A stretch of DNA of 64,000 nt from Agrobacterium rosae (lineage in GTDB: Bacteria; Pseudomonadota; Alphaproteobacteria; Rhizobiales; Rhizobiaceae): assembly GCF_002915175.1 (NCBI RefSeq), contig NZ_NXEJ01000009.1, positions 215,969-279,968 on the forward strand, written 5' to 3'. A model generated the notes under the pieces. That model did no database searches, was not told the origin of the DNA, and saw only the letters and a program-made list of their open reading frames with translations. Every line of letters begins with the position of its first letter. Position 1 is the stretch's first letter. This document shows positions 28,867 to 37,191 of the stretch, in pieces. Made by a program: the position numbers and the translations under genes.

Positions 28867-28895
28867 CGGATACGCCAGTAGACCGTTTCTGTCAA
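28867..28895 (-). promoter_or_regulatory. rplU-rpmA promoter
   Basis: Read on the minus strand, TTGACA (28895-28890) is a perfect -35 box, followed by a 17-base spacer and TATCCG (28872-28867) as -10. This is the best sigma-70-type pair seen in the window. Confidence 0.7.
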
Positions 28896-29020
28896 GGTTG
28901 TTTGGCTATGGAAAATAACCCTGATGACCAAGAATCTCAGGGGATTTCACCAGTTGTGGCAAACAGGCCTCGAAATTTCGTCGGCGAGGGTTTATATGGG
29001 CCTCTCAACAAGGAGCAGAA

Positions 29021-29461
29021 ATGGCCCGCATAGACAAAACCGACGATTGGCGGGATCGCCACGCGCCGACACTTTCAGCGTTCGAATCGCTTGCCATCGA
29101 GGCATATGGCCATTTGCCGGAAGAGTTTCGCGCGCTGACCAAGGACCTGATCATCGAGATCGCGGATTTTCCGACCGATGAGGTGTTCGAGGACATGGCG
29201 CTGGAAACGCCCTTCGATCTGCTTGGCCTGTTCGAAGGACGCGGTATTTCGGAACGTTTCACCATGGAAACCGGTGAGATGGTCAACCGCATCATCCTCT
29301 ATCGTCGCCCCATTCTCGACTACTGGGCCGAAAACGAGGAGACGCTGGGCGACATCATCACCCACGTCCTGATCCACGAAATCGGCCATCATTTCGGCCT
29401 GTCGGATGACGATATGGAGCGTATCGAAGAAAGCGCCGACGAGGCAGCGACGGATCGCTGA
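29021..29461 (+). CDS. Metallopeptidase family protein (zincin-like, DUF1025 type)
   Basis: A 146-residue protein with a short zincin motif HEIGHHFGLSDDD at about residues 119-131: His-Glu-x-x-His plus a following Asp, as in the small bacterial minigluzincin-type proteins of this family. The N-terminal half is acidic and helical (FESLAIEAYGHLPEEF). Catalytic activity has not been shown for most members. AAGGAG lies a few bases before the ATG. It is divergent from rplU and convergent with the DUF1737 gene. Confidence 0.85.
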   Translation: MARIDKTDDWRDRHAPTLSAFESLAIEAYGHLPEEFRALTKDLIIEIADFPTDEVFEDMALETPFDLLGLFEGRGISERFTMETGEMVNRIILYRRPILDYWAENEETLGDIITHVLIHEIGHHFGLSDDDMERIEESADEAATDR

Positions 29462-29484
29462 TCCGCCGTTGCCAAGGTCAAGCC

Positions 29485-29691
29485 TTACTGCTCGCCCAGT
29501 TTCATGTCCGGATGGTACTCTTTGCCTTCGACGGTTTTGGTGACAGGCTGTCCGCAATGCATGACGCCGGTTGCAGCGTTGAACGCGTAGGTCGGTGATC
29601 CCGCCAACTCCCAGCCTTTGTTGAGCGCTTCGGTAACGCGATGACAAAACTTCGCGTCATCAGGGCCGGTGATAAAGCGATAGACTTTCAT
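29485..29691 (-). CDS. DUF1737 domain-containing protein
   Basis: A 68-residue cytoplasmic protein of unknown role. It starts MKVYRFITGPDDAKFCHRVTEALNKGWELAG, matching the DUF1737 family (a region of tyrosine and tryptophan residues with alternating strands), and carries a C-terminal part rich in Lys/Glu. The ATG overlaps the stop of the CitE-like gene by four bases, so it is translated with it. Confidence 0.8.
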   Translation of the reverse strand: MKVYRFITGPDDAKFCHRVTEALNKGWELAGSPTYAFNAATGVMHCGQPVTKTVEGKEYHPDMKLGEQ

Positions 29692-30599
29692 GTTTTTCCT
29701 GCCTTTCGTTCGGCGATGATCTGCGCCATGGCGACCAGCCTTTCAGCTGGGCCGACATGCAGTCGCTCGATCATCCGCCCGTTGGAATTGATGACGTTCA
29801 ATCCCACAGATTCCGGTTTTGCAAAAGCTGCAATTATCTCCTGCGCCTCCGTCAACGCCTGCGCCTCCGGTGCAAAAGCCTGGTTTGCCGCGTCGATCTG
29901 CGCTGGATGGATCAGCATCTTGCCATCGAAACCCATGGCGCGGCCTTGCTCGCATTCCGCTGCAAACGCGTCGAGGTCACGAAAATCGTTCGACACGCTG
30001 TCGATGACGTCCAATCCATAGGCGCGGGCTGCAAGCACGACCTGCATCAACCATGGTACAAGATAGGTTCGCCCGGCCCCCGTGGGTACGCGGGTGTCTT
30101 TGCGCAGATCATTGAGACCGATCACGAAACCACCAAGCCGCGCACCTGTCGTGTGACACGCCTCGGCGATGGCGGCTGCATTCAGCACACCTTTGGGTGT
30201 TTCGATCATCGCCCAGATTTTCAGAGTGTCGGGGGCATCGGCCTCTGCCAGCAGGTCGGCCACGTCGTTAATATCTGAGGGTTGTTCGACCTTTGGCAGA
30301 AGGATGGCGTCGGCATGGCAGGCAAGCGCCGCTTTGAGGTCTGCCTGTCCGACAGTCGTCGTGACAGGGTTGATGCGGATGATCGCTTCAAGACCTGCCA
30401 AAGTCGTTTCTTTCAAGAAAGCCACAAGATTGCGTCTCGCTTCGTCCTTCATGTCAGGCGAAACCGAATCTTCGAGATCGAAGATCACGCCATCGCAATC
30501 CAGTGTCTGGAGTTTTGCAAGTGCGCGCGTGTTTATGGCGGGCACCGAAAGAAGCGAACGGCGGGGACGAGCAGTATTGTTGAAATAAAAATCGGCCAT
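29688..30599 (-). CDS. HpcH/HpaI-type CoA ester lyase (CitE-like)
   Basis: A TIM-barrel lyase of the CitE/malyl-CoA lyase family, 303 residues. Family motifs are visible: RRSLLSVPAINTRALAK at the CoA-binding N-terminus, FDLEDSVSPDMKDEAR with the metal-binding acids, IIRINP, WAMIETPKGVLNA with the catalytic Glu region, and GKMLIHPAQIDAANQAF near the C-terminus. Candidate reactions include malyl-CoA, methylmalyl-CoA or citramalyl-CoA cleavage; sequence alone does not decide. It forms a two-gene operon with the DUF1737 gene. Confidence 0.85.
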   Translation of the reverse strand: MADFYFNNTARPRRSLLSVPAINTRALAKLQTLDCDGVIFDLEDSVSPDMKDEARRNLVAFLKETTLAGLEAIIRINPVTTTVGQADLKAALACHADAILLPKVEQPSDINDVADLLAEADAPDTLKIWAMIETPKGVLNAAAIAEACHTTGARLGGFVIGLNDLRKDTRVPTGAGRTYLVPWLMQVVLAARAYGLDVIDSVSNDFRDLDAFAAECEQGRAMGFDGKMLIHPAQIDAANQAFAPEAQALTEAQEIIAAFAKPESVGLNVINSNGRMIERLHVGPAERLVAMAQIIAERKAGKT

Positions 30600-30710
30600 G
30601 CCGCACTTGTGTCAACCTTTTGTGACATTCGCAAGCTTACAGACGGCGGTAACCCTCTTGCAAGCAGCGGAAAGAAGGCCCACATTCGTCTGGACAGAAA
30701 GGTTTGAATC

Positions 30711-30947
30711 ATGCAGGGCATTCGTACATTCTTTATCGCGGCTTCCAGCATCGCAATTCTGGCTCTTGCCGCACTTTTCACCGCGTCCTTGACGATTGCG
30801 CTTATCGGCACCTTGGCGGTGTTGAGCGCAGCGCGTCTCTTTTCCGCCCGTCTCAAACCCGCTCCGATTCCCGTGCAGCCGCGCCGCCACGAGCAGCAGA
30901 ACATGCGCGTTTGGAATGACGGTCGCGGGACCATCATCGACCAGTAA
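30711..30947 (+). CDS. Small membrane protein of unknown function
   Basis: A 78-residue protein with two closely spaced hydrophobic segments at residues 5-45 (FFIAASSIAILALAALFTA and LTIALIGTLAVLSAARLF) and a basic then polar C-terminal tail ending VWNDGRGTIIDQ. AAAGG lies ten bases before the ATG. I do not recognise a named family. The start is divergent from the CitE-like gene and the 3' end is followed by a large hairpin. Confidence 0.65.
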   Translation: MQGIRTFFIAASSIAILALAALFTASLTIALIGTLAVLSAARLFSARLKPAPIPVQPRRHEQQNMRVWNDGRGTIIDQ

Positions 30948-30979
30948 GTCGCTGAACGCACGACGTCGGGTTTTGCTTC

Positions 30980-31027
30980 AGCCGAAGATTTGCGACTGCA
31001 TGCTTGCGGTCGCCAAATCCTTCGGCT
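30980..31027. repeat. Long imperfect hairpin upstream of ppa
   Basis: AGCCGAAG-ATTTG-CGAC on the left (30980-30996) pairs with GTCGCCAAATCCTTCGGCT on the right (31009-31027), with single-base bulges and a small loop around GCATGC. There is no U-tract. It may end the small-protein transcript, be a dispersed palindromic repeat, or be part of a small RNA. Confidence 0.55.
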
Positions 31028-31191
31028 AAGGCGCGTTAATATCAGTTCGCACCTATGAGTTTCTACGCTCCTGTAACGGTAACCCACCGTTTGCATGGGG
31101 AGTTTTGTCGCAACCGGTCAAGCTGTGTTGCCAAGCGGCGACTTTCCCAGTATCGACATGCCAGTCCAACCCACCTAATCGAGGGAAGCGA

Positions 31192-31725
31192 ATGCGTATC
31201 GATGCTATTTCTATCGGCAAGAACCCGCCGGATGATATCAATGTGATTGTTGAGGTCCCGGTTGGCGGCCACCCGATCAAGTACGAAATGGACAAAGAAG
31301 CGGGCGCGCTGGTCGTTGACCGTTTTCTTTACACCCCGATGACTTATCCGGGTAACTACGGTTTCGTACCACACACTCTCTCTGAGGATGGTGATCCTAT
31401 CGATGTGTTGATCTGCAACACACGTCCGCTGGTGCCTGGCTGCGTTATCAATGTGCGCCCAATCGGCGTGATGATCATGGAAGACGATGGCGGCAAGGAT
31501 GAGAAGATTCTCGCTGTCCCATCTCCCAAGCTGACGCAGCGTTACGACAAGGTTCAGAACTACACGGACCTGCCAGAAATCACGCTGAAGCAGATCGAGC
31601 ACTTCTTCGAGCACTACAAGGATCTGGAGCCCGGCAAATGGGTGAAGATGGGCGGTTGGCAGAATGTCGACATTGCCAAGAAGCTGATTCTCGAAGCTAT
31701 CGAGCGTTACAAGTCGCAAGGCTGA
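31192..31725 (+). CDS. ppa: Inorganic pyrophosphatase (family I)
   Basis: It hydrolyses pyrophosphate and so pulls nucleic-acid and CoA-ester synthesis forward. The 177-residue cytoplasmic enzyme has the family I signature EDGDPIDVL near residues 64-72, with metal-binding Asp residues, plus [22 protein letters not shown] and [16 protein letters not shown] lies shortly before the ATG at 31192. It is monocistronic and closed by a bidirectional terminator. Confidence 0.97.
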   Translation: MRIDAISIGKNPPDDINVIVEVPVGGHPIKYEMDKEAGALVVDRFLYTPMTYPGNYGFVPHTLSEDGDPIDVLICNTRPLVPGCVINVRPIGVMIMEDDGGKDEKILAVPSPKLTQRYDKVQNYTDLPEITLKQIEHFFEHYKDLEPGKWVKMGGWQNVDIAKKLILEAIERYKSQG

Positions 31726-31754
31726 TTGCAGCTTCTACATATATTTGGAACTGC

Positions 31755-31792
31755 AAATCCTCCGGGTCGCTAACGATCCGGAGGATTTTTTT
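31755..31792. terminator. Bidirectional terminator between ppa and the YggT gene
   Basis: AAATCCTCCGG at 31755-31765 pairs with CCGGAGGATTT at 31778-31788, followed by further Ts and preceded by As. It lies between two convergent genes. Confidence 0.87.
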
Positions 31793-31810
31793 ATGTCGAT
31801 AGGGAGAAAA

Positions 31811-32101
31811 TCAAGCGACCAGCGGGTAGATCGTGTTCCACATCAGCGAGCGGATGAAGAAGATGATCAGCAGCAGGATGATCGGAGAGATGTCGATGCC
31901 GCCGAGGTTTGGCAGAACGCGACGAATGGGTCGCAACGCCGGCTCGGTGACATTGTAAAGGAAACTGCCGATCGCGCCCACGAACTGGTTCGAAGAATTG
32001 ATGACATTGAAGGCATAAAGCCAGGAGAAGATGGCACTGATAATCAGCACCCAGGTATAAAGGTTTAACGCCAGATCGATTGTCTGAAACAGGGCAAGCA
32101 T
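31811..32101 (-). CDS. YggT family inner-membrane protein
   Basis: A 96-residue membrane protein with two hydrophobic regions ([18 protein letters not shown] and [21 protein letters not shown]) flanking the conserved [22 protein letters not shown]. Function is unknown; relatives are linked to osmotic tolerance and division-plane proteins. GGAG six bases upstream picks the ATG at 32101 (MLALFQTID), which also matches rhizobial relatives; a longer frame begins at 32131. Confidence 0.85.
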   Translation of the reverse strand: MLALFQTIDLALNLYTWVLIISAIFSWLYAFNVINSSNQFVGAIGSFLYNVTEPALRPIRRVLPNLGGIDISPIILLLIIFFIRSLMWNTIYPLVA

Positions 32102-32131
32102 CAATGTCTCCATATCGTTGTTGGGTGACAT

Positions 32132-32492
32132 TTAGTCATTCACACAGCAACCGGCAAGTGCCGTTGATTTGGAGGCTTTTTCAAGAGACGCGATGCGGTT
32201 TTCGGGATGTCATGAATAACGTCTTTTTGTTTTAACCCGGACGCTCGAACTGCGCTGACATGTTCAGCTTTGCGACACGATTTCTCTAGTTGCCACCGAA
32301 GCTTGCGTCAATTCGGGCATCTGTGCCGATTTGACGCTATTTTCCCGCCCTCGCACCATATGCCGGGGCTTACCTGTGGATGTTAAATTATCGTTAACAA
32401 TCAAATCACTGGCTCATAAATCTCCACCAGCAGTACGACTATGATGACAGCGACCCTATGAGAGGGCTGATTCGATTTGTTGAAGGTGTTCC
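32132..32492. other. Divergent intergenic region YggT / SpoA-domain gene
   Basis: This 361-base gap should hold promoters for both genes. A small bulged hairpin (CAACCGGCA...TGCCGTTG, about 32148-32166) is present near the YggT side. The main recognisable element is the CtrA-type box at 32383-32397. I see no RNA gene or terminator. Confidence 0.5.
32383..32397. promoter_or_regulatory. CtrA-type binding box
   Basis: TTAA at 32383-32386, seven bases, then TTAA (with a following C) at 32394-32397 matches the TTAA-N7-TTAA site bound by the alphaproteobacterial cell-cycle and motility regulator CtrA. It lies about 95 nt before a gene with a flagellar-type domain, which makes the site more credible. 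Chance occurrence in an A/T-rich spacer is possible. Confidence 0.5.
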
Positions 32493-32921
32493 ATGATGGA
32501 TTCAAGTGACGGTGCAGCACCTTTCTCATGGCCCGCTGTTGGTGCCAGTTTCAACCAGCCCTATCGCGTTGAGCACGCGCTAAACTCTCCGATTTCAGAT
32601 CGGCAAGCTCTGAGAGCGCAACTGACCGACTGGGGAACACCGGTTTACGACAACAGCCGCGCCTTGGCTGGTCCGCAACCCGTATCTGGTAAAAGCTTCG
32701 ATGACATTCCGCTGACGATGGAAGTCGTCATCGGCCACGCACAGGTTCCGGTCTCTGCTTTGATGTCGCTGACGAAAGATCAGGTCGTTCTCTTGAACAA
32801 GCGCTTTGGTGATCCGGTCGAAATCAGGGTCAACGGTCAGACGATAGGCCGGGGCGAAATTGTCTCCGACAATGATGACAACATCATTGGTGTCAAACTG
32901 ACGGAAGTGTTGCGTAGCTAG
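32493..32921 (+). CDS. Orphan FliN/FliM-type (SpoA C-ring domain) protein
   Basis: A 142-residue protein whose C-terminal 75 residues form a SpoA domain as in FliN: DIPLTMEVVIGHAQVPVSALMSLTKDQVVLL then GDPVEIRVNGQTIGRGEIV. The N-terminal 65 residues are polar and unlike FliN. It is not near any flagellar gene in this window, so it may be an extra switch protein or serve another secretion or C-ring-like assembly. Two ATGs, 32493 and 32496, are possible; AAGGTG lies upstream. The 3' end overlaps the convergent amidotransferase gene by 29 bases. Confidence 0.82.
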   Translation: MMDSSDGAAPFSWPAVGASFNQPYRVEHALNSPISDRQALRAQLTDWGTPVYDNSRALAGPQPVSGKSFDDIPLTMEVVIGHAQVPVSALMSLTKDQVVLLNKRFGDPVEIRVNGQTIGRGEIVSDNDDNIIGVKLTEVLRS

Positions 32922-33660
32922 CTGGGCAAGCGCTCGGTGACTGGCCTTCAAACACCAGATCCAGAAAATGAGATAACCAACTTCTGAGCGGCGTATCGAA
33001 CATCATCCGCCCCTCCAGATGCTGGCTGCCAACCTGCGCATTGGGCATGCCGAAGCGTTCCGCTCCGCGCACCACCCAGCTGTGCATCATGGCGCGGGTA
33101 AGTTCAGCGTGGAATTGCAATCCCCAGGCGTTATGGCCATAGCGGAAGGCTTGGTTGGGATAGGTCTCGCCGGAAGCAAGCAGGTCCGCCCCGTGGGGCA
33201 GATCAAAACCCTCCCGGTGGAAATGGTAGACCATTTGCGGCCAATGCTTCATCAACAAGCGACCTTTTTCGGTCGTCTTCAATGGATACCAGCCGATTTC
33301 CACTTTGCCTTCCCGATGAGCCTGAACCTTTCCGCCCAGATGCTTGGACAGCATTTGTGCACCGAGGCAGATACCGAGAAAAGGCTTGTTCTCTTTCAGG
33401 GGGACTTTCAGCCAGTCGATTTCTGATTTGATGAAGGGTTCGGGGTCATTGGCACTCATCGGGCCACCGAAGATTACGGCACCCCTGTGCGCACCAAGCG
33501 TTACGGGAAGTTCGTCACCCAGTGCGGGGCGGCGGATGTCCAGCCTGTACCCTTTTTCGATCAGCATCTGACCGACCCTGCCGGGGGTTGATCTTTCCTG
33601 GTGGAGAACGATCAAGATGCTGTCTTGTTTCCCCCGCTGACGGGATGGCTCAAACAGCAT
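32893..33660 (-). CDS. Class I glutamine amidotransferase-like protein
   Basis: A GMP-synthase-type glutaminase domain without a fused synthase, 255 residues. The nucleophile Cys is in FLGICLGAQML, the catalytic His in GLQFHAEL with Glu two residues on. VVLHQ-like ILIVLHQERSTPGRVGQML opens the domain. Such free-standing proteins often degrade or trap gamma-glutamyl compounds, but the substrate here is unknown. The ATG at 33660 overlaps the terB stop; 33690 is a possible earlier start. The last gene of the hemC-to-GATase row. Confidence 0.83.
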   Translation of the reverse strand: MLFEPSRQRGKQDSILIVLHQERSTPGRVGQMLIEKGYRLDIRRPALGDELPVTLGAHRGAVIFGGPMSANDPEPFIKSEIDWLKVPLKENKPFLGICLGAQMLSKHLGGKVQAHREGKVEIGWYPLKTTEKGRLLMKHWPQMVYHFHREGFDLPHGADLLASGETYPNQAFRYGHNAWGLQFHAELTRAMMHSWVVRGAERFGMPNAQVGSQHLEGRMMFDTPLRSWLSHFLDLVFEGQSPSACPASYATLPSV

Positions 33661-34141
33661 CTTGTTTGTTGTCGCTTTCTTCGGAAACATTCACATGCGT
33701 TGCTGCCTGTTGGCGCTGCAAAACGCGGTCCCGTACCGAAACGCCCAAAAGATCGGCGACGCGCCAGATGACGTGGTCTTCCATTTCGTTGCGTTCACCA
33801 TCCGCATAAACGATGTCCCAGAGAACGCCGATCAGTTCGATACGCTGCTCTTCGTCGAGATGCCGCCTTATGTCAGTGGTGAAGCGATAATAATCCACCG
33901 CTTCCCGGCCAGCCTCACGGCCTGCTTCCATCAAAGCATCCAGTTTGCTGGAGCTGAGATCATAATGCTCCTGTAGCAACTCACGCAGACGTTGGCGCTC
34001 CACGTTCGAAACGGTGCCGTCAGCCTCCATGACCTGAAAGCACAGGGCCGCAATGGCAACGCGCAAATCATCTGGTGCGAAATCCTCTGACGATCCGCCT
34101 TGCGTGAGATTCTGGAAAAAAGACTGGATACGTTCGAACAT
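33650..34141 (-). CDS. TerB family protein
   Basis: A 163-residue helical protein with the TerB (tellurite-resistance-type) domain: LRVAIAALCFQVMEADGTVSNVERQRLRELL and LWDIVYADGERNEMEDHVIWRVADLLG, two helix pairs each with an acidic D-G-x metal-binding-like loop. The link to tellurite is only by name; the rest of the ter cluster is absent. AAGGA five bases upstream decides for the ATG at 34141. It overlaps its neighbours slightly on the amidotransferase side. Confidence 0.85.
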   Translation of the reverse strand: MFERIQSFFQNLTQGGSSEDFAPDDLRVAIAALCFQVMEADGTVSNVERQRLRELLQEHYDLSSSKLDALMEAGREAGREAVDYYRFTTDIRRHLDEEQRIELIGVLWDIVYADGERNEMEDHVIWRVADLLGVSVRDRVLQRQQAATHVNVSEESDNKQDAV

Positions 34142-34158
34142 GATTGTCCTTAAATCGA

Positions 34159-35751
34159 TCAAAACAGCTTGAGGCGGGTCTTTTCATCCGGCTCGGCATT
34201 AGGCTTTTTCACACCAGGATCATCTGGCAATCCACCGAAGAAGGGAACGGCATCCGGGCGCTTTTGCTCGACAGGCTTAACGACGTCATTTTTCGGATAG
34301 ATCGGTTTGTCAGCCACCGGTTTGGCCTCGGTCAGGATGACAGGATTGGCCACCTTCACTGGAACAGGAATCTCGATGATTTTCTCACGAATTTCCGGTT
34401 TAGCAACATCCGGCAGCGAAGACAGCGCATGGTCGATGCTATTGTCTTCCACGGGACCTTCGACCTGGCCGAAGGGGACTTTCCACTCGAAAGTGTCCAA
34501 TCGGCCAGTGACCGGGGAAGTCGGTAGCCATTTGTCGGAGACGATGCCATCCGCAACCCATGCGTGGTCGCGCGGCGCGCGCAGCGCCTGCGCCATCCAA
34601 TGGCGGATACGGCCCTGATCTCCCGTTTCCGCTTCCTCTATGTCTGCCATCAGCAGGAAGATGCTTTCGCGGGGCTGGATACGCGCGGCAGCTTCTGCTT
34701 TGGCGCGGGCGCGGGTAAAGTCCTGCGCATCGAGAGCTGCCTGTGCCACCGCAAACAGTGACTCGACATTGTTGGGTTTCAAGCTTTCGAGCCGCTCGGC
34801 ACGTTTGAGGCGATCAACGGCGGTATCGCCACTACGGGCGCGGACGTAGAGTTGAGCGATCTGTGGATGGGGTGCAATCTTCCAGACCGGCTCCAAAACT
34901 GCGGCAGCCTTGCGAAGATTGTCTTCACGCAGGTAAGATTTTGCAGCAACCAGCGCGGCAGGGACAAGCCCCTTGGACAGTTTCAACGCCTGCTTGGCAT
35001 CTTCACGCGCGGCCTTGGGATCGCTCTCGAACTTCTCTTCCGCTTTTGCGGTCAAGAGAACAGCTTTCAGCCGCTCCGCTTCGCCCCGCTCTATGACCTG
35101 CGCTGCCTTCTGCTGGTCTAGCAAGCGAATGGCGTCGTCCCATTCGCCGTTGCGGGATTTGCTTTCCAGCGTCGCTTGAGCTGCCCACGGAAGATAGGGT
35201 GCGTTCTTTGCCGCATCTTCGGCATATTCGAGAGCTGCTTCGTTGGCACCTTGGCGGCGTGCTTCCATATAAAGTCCGCGCAGGCCAAGCTCACGCGTTT
35301 CCGGGTCCTGCGCCATGGCTTCGAACTTGCGGCGGGCCGCATCATATTTGCCTTCGATAAGATCGGCCTGTGCCTCCAGCAAATGGATAAGAGGCTCCTG
35401 ATCGGCACTTAAAAGCCCTTGCGTGCGCGCCGTCATTTTGCGTGCGAGAAGGGCGTTGCCCGCTCCTGCTGCAATCAGTCCGGTCGAGAGCGCTTGATAA
35501 CCGCGATCCCGCTTGCGGGAACGGAAATAACGCCGCGCGGCATGGGGCGAGTTCCAGACAGTGTTGAAAAGCCACCAGACGATCATCACCACCGCGATCA
35601 AGGCCGCGACGATGGAGGCCGCGACCATCAGGCTCATCTCGATCAGCTGGCCCTGCCAGACGATGGAAAGCACGCCTGGACGATCTGCAAGCCAGGAAAA
35701 ACCGAAGCCAATGAGAAGGACGATGACAACGAAACTGATGATTTTTGTCAT
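34159..35751 (-). CDS. hemY: HemY-like TPR protein (heme biosynthesis-associated)
   Basis: An inner-membrane protein of 530 residues with two N-terminal membrane segments (IISFVVIVLLIGFGFSWLA and LMVAASIVAALIAVVMIVWWLF), the HemY_N domain, and a long cytoplasmic-or-periplasmic TPR array (helical Ala/Leu pairs from about 90 to 380). The C-terminus is Pro/Lys-rich and disordered. HemY in E. coli lies with hemCDX but its step is unproven. This is not the protoporphyrinogen oxidase that shares the name. It follows the mitofilin-like gene by three bases. Confidence 0.87.
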   Translation of the reverse strand: MTKIISFVVIVLLIGFGFSWLADRPGVLSIVWQGQLIEMSLMVAASIVAALIAVVMIVWWLFNTVWNSPHAARRYFRSRKRDRGYQALSTGLIAAGAGNALLARKMTARTQGLLSADQEPLIHLLEAQADLIEGKYDAARRKFEAMAQDPETRELGLRGLYMEARRQGANEAALEYAEDAAKNAPYLPWAAQATLESKSRNGEWDDAIRLLDQQKAAQVIERGEAERLKAVLLTAKAEEKFESDPKAAREDAKQALKLSKGLVPAALVAAKSYLREDNLRKAAAVLEPVWKIAPHPQIAQLYVRARSGDTAVDRLKRAERLESLKPNNVESLFAVAQAALDAQDFTRARAKAEAAARIQPRESIFLLMADIEEAETGDQGRIRHWMAQALRAPRDHAWVADGIVSDKWLPTSPVTGRLDTFEWKVPFGQVEGPVEDNSIDHALSSLPDVAKPEIREKIIEIPVPVKVANPVILTEAKPVADKPIYPKNDVVKPVEQKRPDAVPFFGGLPDDPGVKKPNAEPDEKTRLKLF

Positions 35752-35754
35752 CTC

Positions 35755-37119
35755 TTACCCCTTCTGTCCGGTGCTTGTGATGGCGCGTGTCAACGTACCG
35801 TTCACGAGGTCTTCAACCTGAACGCGGGCATCAAGCGATTTTTTGAAGTCAGCCGATGCCGCCTTTGCTGGTTCAGGCAGACCATCCCACTCAAGAGCTG
35901 CACCCTTCAAGTCGCCATTGCGAAGCTTGTCCTCGATCCGCGCAATTTTCCCGTCGGCACCTTCTCCCTCGACATTGCCCACCGGCCGGACTTTGACGAG
36001 AGATAGAGCGCTTTCCGTCAAACGATCAAAGACGCCCTGATTGGGATCGGATTGGTTGAGGGAGTCCAGCATCGCATTGGCGACGTCGGGGAAATTGCGG
36101 GTTAGTTCGGCGCGAGACGGAACGCCCGTATTTGCGAAGGGCCGCAGCGATTGTACTGCTGGCTCGTCCGGTGTGACCTTTGACAACGTATCGAGTTCCG
36201 CAAGGAATGGCCCGCCACGATCGATAGCCGCCTTCAGGCCGGCAGAAGCGATGGCGCGCGCGACTTCTATATCGTCGCGCGGTTCATTGATCTTGGTTTC
36301 GGCTTCGCTCAAACGGCGGGTAAGATCGGCGTTGGCGCTGTCCTGCGCGGCTTTTTCGGACTGAAGGGTAGAGACTGTGCTCTCAAGCGCCGTCAACTTG
36401 TTGGCGACATCGCCGCCGCCGGATGCAGTGGAGCTTTCTAGTGCGGCAATGCGGGTTTCAAGTGCCGACGTGTCTGCTGCTGTTTGTGGTGCATTGGCGA
36501 TCTGTTCGCGCAGGCTGGCGACCTGTGTCTTAAGTGCGGTCAACTCGTCCGAAGAACCGCCATTGCCGGTGAATGGTGGCAGATAACCGGCATATTGCAT
36601 GCTGCCAGCTGCGAGAAGCGCAATCAGGCCGCCTACAATACCTGCAGCCAAAAGGCCGGAATTTCCTGCCTTGTTGTGCGTGGCGCTCTTCGATGGTGTT
36701 GCTGCGGTGGAGAATGTTTTGGCATCAGCAGGTTTGGTCGGCCCGGTTTTTGGCAGCTCCGATTTTGGTTGGTCCGGCTTGGGTGTTTCAGCTTTGAAGG
36801 GCGGAACAGTTGACGCCTCGGCAGGCCCTTGGCCAGTGGCAGCTTCGGCCTTGACACCATCGGGCTTGTGGATATTTGATTCCGGCTCGATCGGAGTCTT
36901 TACCTGCTCTTCCCAGATAGGACGAGGGTTCTCCTTCGGAGCGTCGACTTGCGAGGTCTGTTCAGGCGGTGTGCTCTGTTCGGGTTTAGCCGTCGTCGCA
37001 TCCTCAACAGAGGCCGTATCCTTTTCCTTGCCGACTTCTTTCACGTCCTTGGCGTCCAGATCAATGGTGACCGGCTCGGCGTTGGACTTGGAGTGGCGTG
37101 GCGGTTTTCCCGATACCAT
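35755..37119 (-). CDS. Mitofilin (Mic60)-like inner-membrane protein
   Basis: A 454-residue protein with a long charged, Pro/Lys/Glu-rich cytoplasmic N-terminus (to about 150), one membrane segment (GLLAAGIVGGLIALLAAGSMQYAGYLPPF), a coiled coil (ELTALKTQVASLREQIANA to about 275) and a C-terminal mitofilin-like domain (RPFANTGVPSRAELTRNFPDVANAM onward). This is the architecture of alphaproteobacterial Mic60 homologues, which shape intracytoplasmic membranes. It is the operon partner of hemD upstream and hemY downstream. Confidence 0.87.
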   Translation of the reverse strand: MVSGKPPRHSKSNAEPVTIDLDAKDVKEVGKEKDTASVEDATTAKPEQSTPPEQTSQVDAPKENPRPIWEEQVKTPIEPESNIHKPDGVKAEAATGQGPAEASTVPPFKAETPKPDQPKSELPKTGPTKPADAKTFSTAATPSKSATHNKAGNSGLLAAGIVGGLIALLAAGSMQYAGYLPPFTGNGGSSDELTALKTQVASLREQIANAPQTAADTSALETRIAALESSTASGGGDVANKLTALESTVSTLQSEKAAQDSANADLTRRLSEAETKINEPRDDIEVARAIASAGLKAAIDRGGPFLAELDTLSKVTPDEPAVQSLRPFANTGVPSRAELTRNFPDVANAMLDSLNQSDPNQGVFDRLTESALSLVKVRPVGNVEGEGADGKIARIEDKLRNGDLKGAALEWDGLPEPAKAASADFKKSLDARVQVEDLVNGTLTRAITSTGQKG

Positions 37120-37191
37120 GACAACCTCATTTTGCCTGCATTTCCCTAAACCTAGTTAGTGATGACGGCAAAGGAAAGAGGCAAGAGGGAA

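Noticed and set aside
33650-34141. TerB as part of a tellurite-resistance or phage-defence cluster
   Set aside because: No other ter gene is present; it sits in a heme/envelope row conserved in rhizobia.
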